Below the pieces are notes generated by a model. It made no database searches. It was not told the origin of the DNA and worked only from the letters and a program-made list of their open reading frames with translations. DNA of 7,606 bases. It comes from CAZCZY01 sp964503525. Lineage in GTDB: Bacteria; Patescibacteriota; JAUYIX01. Numbering within the stretch: position 1 is the stretch's first letter; each line of letters begins with the position of its first letter. The translations under genes were made by a program, and so were the position numbers. Below are positions 1-6,600 of this stretch, piece by piece. The stretch spans positions 1-7,606 of the forward strand of contig CAZCZY010000067.1 of NCBI GenBank assembly GCA_964503525.1, written 5' to 3'.

Positions 1-1937
1 GTGTGCCGCTCCATGTACTCAGACATATCCACGCGGATCATGGCGTCTTGATCGCCAAACATGATTTCTGCGAGTGCTTTTGCGAGCTCAGTTTTTCCAA
101 CGCCGGTCGGTCCCAAAAATATAAACGAACCAATCGGTCGGCGTGGGTCTTTTAGACCGGCTCGACCACGGCGCACGGCTTGAGCGACAGCGGTGACCGC
201 TTCGTCTTGGCCAATGACGCGCTCATGGAGACGCTCTTCAAGTTTGAGCAATTTCTCGACTTCTTCTTCAGCTAGTTGAGTGACCGGAATCCCGGTCCAC
301 TCACTCACGATTTTTTCAACATCGTGGGAGGTGAGGGCGGGCTGACCCTTTGATTTATCTTTTTTCCAGGATTCGGAGAATTGCTTAAGCTCGGCCTCGA
401 TAGTCTCAATCTTTTTCCGTAAGGCTGTAGCTTTGCGTTGATTCTTACCTTTTTCTGCGGCCTCGAGCTCATTTTCTAGGCGGCGTTTGGAGCGCTCATG
501 TTCCTTGATTTGCACCGGAGCATTTATAGAAGCGAGCCTGACTTTGGCGGCACCTTCGTCAATGAGGTCAATGGCCTTGTCTGGTAAGAATCGATCAGAA
601 ATAAACCGGTCGGATAATGAGGCCGCGGCGATAATAGCCTCGTCCGTGATGCGAACTTTATGATGTGCTTCGTAGCGATCGCGTAGGCCACGCAGAATCT
701 CGATAGTGTCTTCTACTTTCGGTTCTTCTACCAATATCGGTTGAAAACGGCGCTCGAGCGCGGCGTCTTTCTCGATATGTTTTTGATATTCGTTGAGCGT
801 GGTGGCGCCGATGGCTTGTAACTCGCCGCGCGCGAGCGCCGGCTTGAGCATATTGGCGGCATCCACCGCACCTTCGGCTGAACCTGCTCCAATCAAGGTG
901 TGAAGTTCGTCGATAAACAAAATGACTTCTTTTTGCGCTTGCTCAATTTCTTTCATGATTTTTTTGACGCGCTCTTCAAAATCACCACGGTGTTTGGTGC
1001 CAGCAATCAAGCCTGACAAATCCAAGGACAACACGCGCTTGTCTTTTAGTGTTTCTGGAATATTGTCCGCAACAATTTTTTGGGCCAGTCCTTCGACGAT
1101 GGCTGTTTTTCCAACGCCAGGCTCGCCAATTAAAACCGGATTGTTTTTTGTTCGGCGTGAGAGGACCTGGATAACACGCTCAACTTCTTTTGCACGGCCA
1201 ACGACTGGGTCGAGCTTGCCTTCTTTTGCCATGACGGTGAGATCCCGTGAATATTCATCGAGAACAGGCGTGTTGCTGCGCTTTTTGCGACGCTTGGCAC
1301 CGGTCCCAATAAAACTAATAACTCCCGCGCGAGCTTTGGTGTGGTCAACGGCGTATTTTGCAAAGACCTGCGCGGCCATACCTTCTCCTTCGCGAATCAG
1401 GCCGAGCAAAATGTGTTCTGAGCCGACATAGTTGTGCTCCATGTTGCGCGCCTCGTGGAACGCAAGCTCCAGCACTTTTTTTGCACGAGGCGAAAGGTCA
1501 AAGCGATCCACTTCCTGTGTGCCGCGGGTAATATTTTCTTCGACATATGCGCGTAAGTCGTCGGGTTCGATTCCAAAACTCTTAATGATCTTATAGGCCA
1601 CTTCTTTTTCTTCTAACAACCCCAGCAGGAGGTGCTCGGTATCAATTTGAGGGGACTTAAAGCGTCGCGCAGCCTCTACCGACTTATCGAGCACAAATTT
1701 TGCGCGCTCCGAGAAGTAATCAACAATATTGATGCGTTCGTTTTGTGGATGAAAATCCGGAGTGCCGCCACCCAACATTGGCTGTTGTCCAAAAAAACTT
1801 TGCATAAAGTTGTCGCCACCAAAAAACATGCGATCTTCGGCGCAGGAGTGACACAAGTGCAAGCGGTGCACTTTTCCGTTAACGGATTGTCTGATTGCGA
1901 CTGAAGCGGGTCGCTGACCGCACGATTGACAAAGCAT
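1..1937 (-). CDS. clpC: ClpC/ClpE-type AAA+ unfoldase with N-terminal zinc finger (partial, 3' end outside window)
   Basis: ATP-dependent unfoldase of the Hsp100/Clp family; relatives feed unfolded proteins to the ClpP peptidase in the cytoplasm. Read from ATG at 1935-1937, 645 whole codons are visible. Residues 1-35 form a McsA/ClpE-like zinc finger with C3-x2-C6 and C29-x2-C32. A glycine- and Phe-rich linker follows (about 36-65), then the double Clp N-domain repeat (about 72-200). The first AAA+ domain has Walker A GEPGVGKT (271-278), Walker B ending FIDE (341-344) and ERRF with candidate arginine fingers (395-398). A short charged coiled-coil middle domain (about 475-525) fits ClpC/ClpE and is too short for ClpB. 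The second AAA+ domain begins with GPTGVGKT (609-616) and is cut at the window edge, so any ClpP-binding loop is not seen. A purine-rich GAAGGA (1950-1955) lies 12 nt upstream, a rather long gap. An in-frame TAG lies upstream within the CIRCE arm, and no other ATG intervenes. Family assignment is very secure; ClpC versus ClpE naming is less so. Confidence 0.96.
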   Translation of the reverse strand, partial: MLCQSCGQRPASVAIRQSVNGKVHRLHLCHSCAEDRMFFGGDNFMQSFFGQQPMLGGGTPDFHPQNERINIVDYFSERAKFVLDKSVEAARRFKSPQIDTEHLLLGLLEEKEVAYKIIKSFGIEPDDLRAYVEENITRGTQEVDRFDLSPRAKKVLELAFHEARNMEHNYVGSEHILLGLIREGEGMAAQVFAKYAVDHTKARAGVISFIGTGAKRRKKRSNTPVLDEYSRDLTVMAKEGKLDPVVGRAKEVERVIQVLSRRTKNNPVLIGEPGVGKTAIVEGLAQKIVADNIPETLKDKRVLSLDLSGLIAGTKHRGDFEERVKKIMKEIEQAQKEVILFIDELHTLIGAGSAEGAVDAANMLKPALARGELQAIGATTLNEYQKHIEKDAALERRFQPILVEEPKVEDTIEILRGLRDRYEAHHKVRITDEAIIAAASLSDRFISDRFLPDKAIDLIDEGAAKVRLASINAPVQIKEHERSKRRLENELEAAEKGKNQRKATALRKKIETIEAELKQFSESWKKDKSKGQPALTSHDVEKIVSEWTGIPVTQLAEEEVEKLLKLEERLHERVIGQDEAVTAVAQAVRRGRAGLKDPRRPIGSFIFLGPTGVGKTELAKALAEIMFGDQDAMIRVDMSEYMERH

Positions 1938-1962
1938 GTGTTTAAAATTTCCTTCTTTAGGC

Positions 1963-1989
1963 TTGGCACTCTCGCTAGTTGAGTGCTAA
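1963..1989 (-). promoter_or_regulatory. CIRCE operator (predicted HrcA repressor site) upstream of clpC
   Basis: On the minus strand the sequence reads TTAGCACTC, nine bases, then GAGTGCCAA. The known CIRCE consensus is TTAGCACTC-N9-GAGTGCTAA, so the left arm is perfect, the spacer length is exact and the right arm has one mismatch. It begins 4 bp past the predicted -10 box and ends 25 bp before the clpC ATG, so it covers the expected transcription start and 5' leader. HrcA binding here would block transcription at normal temperature and release it on heat shock. The hrcA gene itself is not in the window. Confidence 0.93.
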
Positions 1990-1993
1990 ATGC

Positions 1994-2021
1994 AGTTTAC
2001 TTTGGCACGAACCAATGTCAA
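1994..2021 (-). promoter_or_regulatory. sigma70-type promoter of clpC
   Basis: On the minus strand a perfect -35 box TTGACA (2016-2021) is followed by a 16-bp spacer and a -10-like box TAAACT (1994-1999, 4 of 6 consensus bases). The expected start site falls at about 1986-1988, inside the first CIRCE arm, which is the usual geometry for an HrcA-repressed promoter. No alternative sigma32-type promoter was recognised. Confidence 0.75.
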
Positions 2022-2057
2022 GGCTCGAACGTCACAATCTTACCATGCAAAGCAAGA

Positions 2058-2152
2058 GCCGGCGCAACGCAGTGCAGTTGCCGGCGCAACCAAAAGCTCG
2101 CTCCAGTGCTGCGCCAGGCACAGAACTTGCGCTCGCATTTGTTTGCGCCGGC
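2058..2152. repeat. GC-rich repeat cluster: two direct and one inverted copy of an 11-bp unit
   Basis: GCCGGCGCAAC occurs at 2058-2068 and 2080-2090, 22 bp apart. The inverted form TTGCGCCGGC occurs at 2143-2152 and pairs over 10 bp with either direct copy. The second copy also forms its own small hairpin, GTTGC-CGGC-GCAAC (2077-2090). The cluster fills the non-coding space between the hsp20 stop codon and the clpC promoter. No run of T follows the stems on either strand, so it is not a standard intrinsic terminator. Its function is unknown; it could end or stabilise the hsp20 transcript, or bind a protein. Confidence 0.6.
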
Positions 2153-2186
2153 CAATCCTGCAAAGTGGGACTGCTCCGCTCTAAAT

Positions 2187-2666
2187 CTATTTTCCGTTGA
2201 TGACCTTTATGCGCTTGGTCTTGGCCTTGGTCGTCTTTGGCAACAAGACTTTGAGGATGCCGTCTTTGAGTTCGGCCCTGACACGGTCACCATCAACATC
2301 GACTGGCAAGATCACTGAGCGTGAAAAATTGCCCCAGTAATTTTCTTGGTAGAAGTAATCCTCAACTTTGGCCTCGGCTGGGTTTTGGCGCGCTCCCCGA
2401 ATCGTCAACAAATCGTTGTTAAGCGTTATCTCTAAGTCAGCAGAGCGAACCCCCGCAATAGTTGTCAAAACGACAACATCATTGGGAGTTTGATACACAT
2501 CAATTGTTAATTGACCTTCGTCCTCTGTCTCGACGTCGGTTTTTTCTGTGTCAGTAGCCTCGATTGCCGATGTTTGCTCAATAGCAGGCGCTGCGGCTGT
2601 GACGGATTGCATCGCTTGCAATGGAATCGTGGTGTCGGCTCGCATGAGACTTTCTTGCGTGTTCAT
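2187..2666 (-). CDS. Small heat-shock protein, Hsp20/alpha-crystallin family
   Basis: ATP-independent holdase chaperone that binds unfolding proteins and forms oligomers in the cytoplasm. The chosen ATG (2664-2666) gives 159 residues. Residues 1-50 are a variable Ala/Thr/Glu-rich arm. The alpha-crystallin domain spans about 51-145, with the family signatures WGNFSRS (111-117), LPVDVD (120-125) and AELKDGILKVLLPK (131-144), which contains the A-x-x-x-D-G-I-L motif. The C-terminal tail carries RIKV (152-155), matching the I-x-I/V anchor that docks on neighbouring subunits. The frame stays open upstream to 2729, but that would put the start inside the -35 box, so I reject it. An alternative ATG at 2643-2645 (152 residues) is preceded by the purine-rich AAGAAAG, whereas the chosen ATG has no clear Shine-Dalgarno site. 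The gene lies between prsW and clpC on the same strand and has its own promoter. Confidence 0.94.
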   Translation of the reverse strand: MNTQESLMRADTTIPLQAMQSVTAAAPAIEQTSAIEATDTEKTDVETEDEGQLTIDVYQTPNDVVVLTTIAGVRSADLEITLNNDLLTIRGARQNPAEAKVEDYFYQENYWGNFSRSVILPVDVDGDRVRAELKDGILKVLLPKTTKAKTKRIKVINGK

Positions 2667-2700
2667 ACCTATATAACGTTGAGAAGTGTTAAGTGCAATT

Positions 2701-2729
2701 ATTATACGAGAGAGTCCTTTGCAGTGCAA
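2701..2729 (-). promoter_or_regulatory. promoter of hsp20
   Basis: On the minus strand there is a perfect -10 box TATAAT (2701-2706), with a weak -35-like TTGCAC (2724-2729) 17 bp upstream. Transcription would start near 2694, leaving a leader of about 27 nt before the ATG at 2666. The heptamer TTGCACT occurs twice here, once overlapping the -35 and again just downstream of the -10 (about 2691-2697). No CIRCE copy is present, so control probably differs from that of clpC. Confidence 0.65.
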
Positions 2730-2742
2730 CTATGGTGCATCG

Positions 2743-3450
2743 TCATCTATATATAGGACGAACAGGGTGCGCTTTATCCAACTGACGCAGGTGTCGCACA
2801 CCTTGATCCAAAATCAGGTACAAAATCGCCAGATAAATGAGGATAATTAACAATTTTGCGGGCGTCTCTAGCAAAGCGAAGTAATCATACAGTCCGTGCA
2901 GCGCGATGCCGATAGAAAGGCCCGCTAGAATTAGCCAGCCACCCCGTCGCTTAGCAAATTTGGCCAGGCCCAAAAAATAGCCGACGATACCTGAGGCCAG
3001 TACGTGTAGAAGCGTCGCGGTGATAAAGCGCAACGGCACAATTGCCGCGCCCTCGCGCAATACGACGAGAATGTTTTCGACCGTGGCAAATCCGAGCGCC
3101 ACCACGATCATATAGATGACGCCATCTAGGCGTTCGTTAAAGACGCGGTTACGATACACACCCGCCCAGACCCCCAAAAATTTTGCGGTCTCTTCTATAG
3201 GTGCGACTACGAACAAGGCACCAATGATGCTCACGGATCCGAGTGGGGCAGAGGCGAAGGGTAAAAATAAATCAACCGTAAATTCTAAAAATAACGTCGG
3301 AATCGTAATCAGCGCACCTAGCAAAAAAACCTGCCATAGGAATTTTTTTGGTTCGGGCTGGTTGCGGTCTTGTCGCAAGTACCACCACAACCAAAGTAGC
3401 GCGGGAAGTGTTGCGAGAGCGATGCTTAAAATAACTTTGAGAAGTTCCAT
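2743..3450 (-). CDS. PrsW-family intramembrane metalloprotease
   Basis: Predicted polytopic membrane protease of the PrsW family. The founding member, in Bacillus subtilis, cleaves an anti-sigma factor in response to envelope stress; the substrate here is unknown. From ATG at 3448-3450 the protein has 235 residues with roughly seven or eight hydrophobic segments. The segment at about 6-25 is followed by RQDRNQPEPKK (26-36), a positive, proline-containing cytoplasmic loop common in this family. The conserved catalytic motifs are visible: E86-E87-x-x-K90 in PIEETAK, FATVEN with E125, H149 in TLLHVLASGIVGYFLG, and H185-G-L-Y-D189. The frame can be extended to a TTG at 3478-3480 (245 residues), but neither start has a good Shine-Dalgarno site. 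I prefer ATG because the membrane domain begins directly there. The stop is TGA at 2743-2745. It sits just upstream of hsp20 on the same strand. The family assignment is secure; the biological role is inferred. Confidence 0.9.
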   Translation of the reverse strand: MELLKVILSIALATLPALLWLWWYLRQDRNQPEPKKFLWQVFLLGALITIPTLFLEFTVDLFLPFASAPLGSVSIIGALFVVAPIEETAKFLGVWAGVYRNRVFNERLDGVIYMIVVALGFATVENILVVLREGAAIVPLRFITATLLHVLASGIVGYFLGLAKFAKRRGGWLILAGLSIGIALHGLYDYFALLETPAKLLIILIYLAILYLILDQGVRHLRQLDKAHPVRPIYR

Positions 3451-3458
3451 TACAGAAG

Positions 3459-3467
3459 AGTTTAGCA
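3459..3467 (-). promoter_or_regulatory. possible extended -10 box for prsW (leaderless transcript)
   Basis: The minus strand reads TGCTAAACT, which fits an extended -10 (TGnTAnnnT). The prsW ATG at 3450 lies only 8 nt downstream, so transcription would begin at or within a base or two of the start codon. This would explain why no ribosome binding site is visible. I see no matching -35 box, so the call is weak. Confidence 0.3.
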
Positions 3468-3487
3468 GGTGAGACTCCAATCACTGA

Positions 3488-3511
3488 ACGCAGCGGAACA
3501 ATGCTCTGCGT
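3488..3511. repeat. short inverted repeat in the divergent intergenic region
   Basis: ACGCAG (3488-3493) and CTGCGT (3506-3511) are perfect 6-bp arms separated by 12 bp. The repeat lies between the prsW start and the plus-strand promoter, where a regulator could bind, but arms this short may be chance. Confidence 0.25.
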
Positions 3512-3561
3512 GGGTGATGCATTTACCCGTTGAACATGCTGCGAACTTACGCCTAAAAAAC

Positions 3562-3590
3562 TTGACATTGGCTAAAAAGCGTGATATACT
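3562..3590 (+). promoter_or_regulatory. strong sigma70-type promoter of the large exported-protein gene
   Basis: A perfect -35 box TTGACA (3562-3567), a 17-bp spacer and -10 box TATACT (3585-3590, 5 of 6). Transcription should begin near 3597, giving a leader of about 20 nt that includes the Shine-Dalgarno site. The 9-mer GCTAAAAAG occurs in the spacer (3571-3579) and again in the leader (3600-3608). Confidence 0.88.
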
Positions 3591-3605
3591 GCATCGGTAG
3601 CTAAA

Positions 3606-3611
3606 AAGGAG
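3606..3611 (+). promoter_or_regulatory. Shine-Dalgarno site that fixes a GTG start
   Basis: AAGGAG lies 5 nt before GTG at 3617-3619. An in-frame TAA at 3602-3604 rules out any earlier start, so the non-ATG start is well supported. Confidence 0.88.
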
Positions 3612-3616
3612 CCTCT

Positions 3617-6600
3617 GTGGCGCAAAAAACAAACAAAACTTCCCTAAATATTCGGCATGTGGTGCTTTGGCTCGGCCTAGCCGCTGTTTCTATTGGACTG
3701 GTCGCCGTTGTTGTTTTTATTGCGACACAGGGGAGGCGACTGCCATCAAGTGCGGCAACTGCAACTTTTACGGAGGATTTTTCGACCACTGCTCTTAGCG
3801 ATGGCGGTGTAACTAACGCGCAATGGTTGGGCGACGGCGAGGCCTCCTTATATGACGGCTTTTGGACGAACTTTACCAATTTTACAATTGGCTCCGAGCA
3901 AATCACGCAAATTATTCCCGAGGGAGAACAGGCGCTTACCTCGATGATGATTCTAAATGGCCAAAATGAACCTTTTGTAGCATTTGCAACTGGAGACTTT
4001 TCTACAAACAAAGCGGATATGTGGTTTTCTCGCTGGGACAATACAGATCAAAGGTGGGAACAAATGGATGGAACGATTGGTGCTACCAAAGTTTCTGCTC
4101 CAATACCTCCATCTTTTCAGATGACTTTTCGCTATGACGACCAGATGTACCTTGATGCGTCAGGAAACCCAGCAATTTTATTTGAGCGTCGTCCCACCAG
4201 CAGCACCTCCATTAAACCAAATGCGGTGCGTTGGTGCCCACTACTAGCGGGTGGTACGTGGGGGAATATGGCATGTAGTGCCGCAGGTCCAGAAGAAGTA
4301 CCAGGCATTCCAGGTTCGCACACATTAATAATAGACGTGGCGCTCGACAATAGTCGCAATCCAGTTTTGTCTCTCGGCAACGGCAGCCTCTGTGGCACCT
4401 GCCAAGATGCTTGGCTCGTTAGATATGACGGGACTGCCTGGGTTACGCCGACGGGTGATCCCGGGGCCGAGCAAATAACGGCAACCGGCGCCAGGCACAT
4501 GAAACTTGTAGTCATGCCGAGCAATGAACTGTATATTTCGAGACGCCCCGCTCTTTTTTCTGGTACAGGGTTGTCGGGTGTAAAAACGACCATGAATAGT
4601 GGCGGTGGGCCAACAGTATTGACTGATTGGCAAGGCAATCCAGGTGAAACGATGATTACTTCTGATGATGTTTTTTCCTTTGAACCTGAGCGCGACCCGT
4701 CAGACGGGACGCTGCACGCCATCTGGAGTTCAGGTTCGTTAATAAATCATACTTACTGGGATACCGCTGACGAACAATTTCATAAGCAAGATGGGAGCTT
4801 GGGACAAGAAACGATTATTAATAACTCCTTCAGTATTGGTTTTAGAATGGAAATCGAATTCGATCCGACCATGCCGCAAGCACCCAAAGTTGCCAGTACC
4901 GGCTCAAATACAAGCGATAATAATTTCTACTTTGCCGAATGGAATCCAACTTCTCAATTATGGGGGTCACACATTGGTCAGCCGACTCCAGAAATAATCC
5001 CGGGGGGCCTCTCACTGAACTTACAATTTAATTTTGAGGTTGGGAGCGACGGAATTCCCGTATTTTTGCATAACGTGCTCAATTTTGTTGGTCCCAACGC
5101 AACGGGCCAACTTTTTATTACTCGTTGGACCGCAGAGCGAGTCGACGAGACGCGAGATACTCTGCAATCCATCACAGTGGCGAACGCGACCACGCCAATT
5201 CGTTCGGCAAAGATTACCTTGAAGGGTGAGAGTCGCGGATTTGCTGGTGCCACCACCGCGCAACCGCCTGTGCCCCTTAACGCACAAGGTAGAAACGCTT
5301 TTGTTGATGTGGATTGCTTTATGTCTAATGACAACGGGCTGACTTATTTTGCGGTGACCGTTGGTGAAGAATTTATTTTTCCAACTAACGGCCAAAATTT
5401 ACGCTGGAAATGCGAAATGACATCCGGAACACTTTTTGATGATCCTGTTCTGGATTTATTGACGATAGAATATGCGACTGATGCAACTGCGGCGGACCTG
5501 TCGATAATCAAATTAGTCGATATAAATGGTGATGGAACTTTTACGGACAACGGGCAGAGAGTCACACCGGGACAAACGATCGCCTATGCACTGGATATCA
5601 CCAACACGGGTGCCGCACCGGCCGACAATGTTGTGGTCACTGATCCCATCCCTACAGGCACAACGTATGTATCGAATTCGACTCGAGTTAATGGCGTAGC
5701 CGTCGCCGATATCGCCGGCAATTCGCCCCTTGTGTCCGGTCTAACAGTACCAACGATTCCAGGGGGGACGTTTTTACAAACCGCGTGGGATGGTGGACCT
5801 GGCCAGCAAAATTTTACTGACGTCGGCCGCTTCTTAGAACAAAACGCAATGCATTTTAAAGAGTCTGAGTTTTTATCGATACCGACTGACACGATCTATC
5901 AGGACGAAGCCTTTGGTAATCCAAATCAGCCCGTACGGCTCAATCAACCTGCGTCCGGAAGTATTGTGCCATCACTCAGCACATCTTTTAACTTACCCAA
6001 TGGCAATCTCTTTACGGCATGGACAAAATTTGGCGCTACAGCCGAAATTATTGGTAGAATTACTGATCGAAACGGCGAGCATGTCACGCCAGAAATCGTT
6101 CTTAGTGACAGCCCGACAATGATCAATCAACGCCCCACAACGGTACGATTAGACAACGGGGATTTTGTGGTCGTCTGGAACCAGGGCTCTACGTTCGCCT
6201 TTACAGAAAAAATTGTCGCTCGTGTTTTTGATGCTACCCTCGTGCCAAAAACAGGCGAGATTATCATTGATACTGCGCTCGGCTCTCCTTTTGAAACCTA
6301 TGTAGATTTAGACAGTCCTTTTGGCTTTTTCTTTACGGCTACAGCAAGGAATCCCGTAGCAACCGACGGCAACAATGTTTTTATCGGTTGGACTGAAGGC
6401 GATTTCCGCTTCAGTGCGCCGTGCCAGGTAACGGTCAAGACTGCTGGCTTTACTGGTTTACTCTCTCCAATTTTTCCTGAGACCCAAGTCACGCCATTTT
6501 GTGATACCTCACAGTTTTCCGGACCGTCTCTTTCGGTTGCAGGTAGCACGGTCGCGGTGGCGTTCGAGCAAAACTCGAGCTTGCTTGGCCACACGATGAC

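Noticed and set aside
922..1431. 169-residue plus-strand frame opposite clpC
   Set aside because: It lies wholly antisense to the conserved first AAA+ domain of clpC, has low-complexity Ser/Arg/Pro composition and resembles no protein family I know.
2058..2152. CRISPR-like array or intrinsic terminator
   Set aside because: There are only two short direct copies with an 11-bp spacer, far too few and short for CRISPR, and no T-run follows the stem on either strand.
1979..2318. Short plus-strand frames (64-111 residues) across the clpC promoter and the end of hsp20
   Set aside because: They overlap CIRCE, the clpC promoter and the conserved end of hsp20, and have no ribosome binding site or recognisable domain.
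2667..2729. Extension of hsp20 by 21 residues to an upstream start
   Set aside because: It would begin inside the -35 box and read through the TATAAT box, and the added residues match nothing in Hsp20 proteins.
3116..3568. Frames at 3116-3472 (plus) and 3272-3568 (minus) overlapping prsW
   Set aside because: prsW carries all catalytic motifs of its family and regular membrane segments; the overlapping frames are basic, low-complexity shadows.
4132..4722. 196-residue minus-strand frame opposite the exported protein, with shorter ones at 3601-4041, 4978-5334, 6298-6663 and 7121-7596
   Set aside because: All are antisense to one continuous 1330-codon frame that has a strong promoter, a Shine-Dalgarno site and recognisable domains. 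They have no such support.
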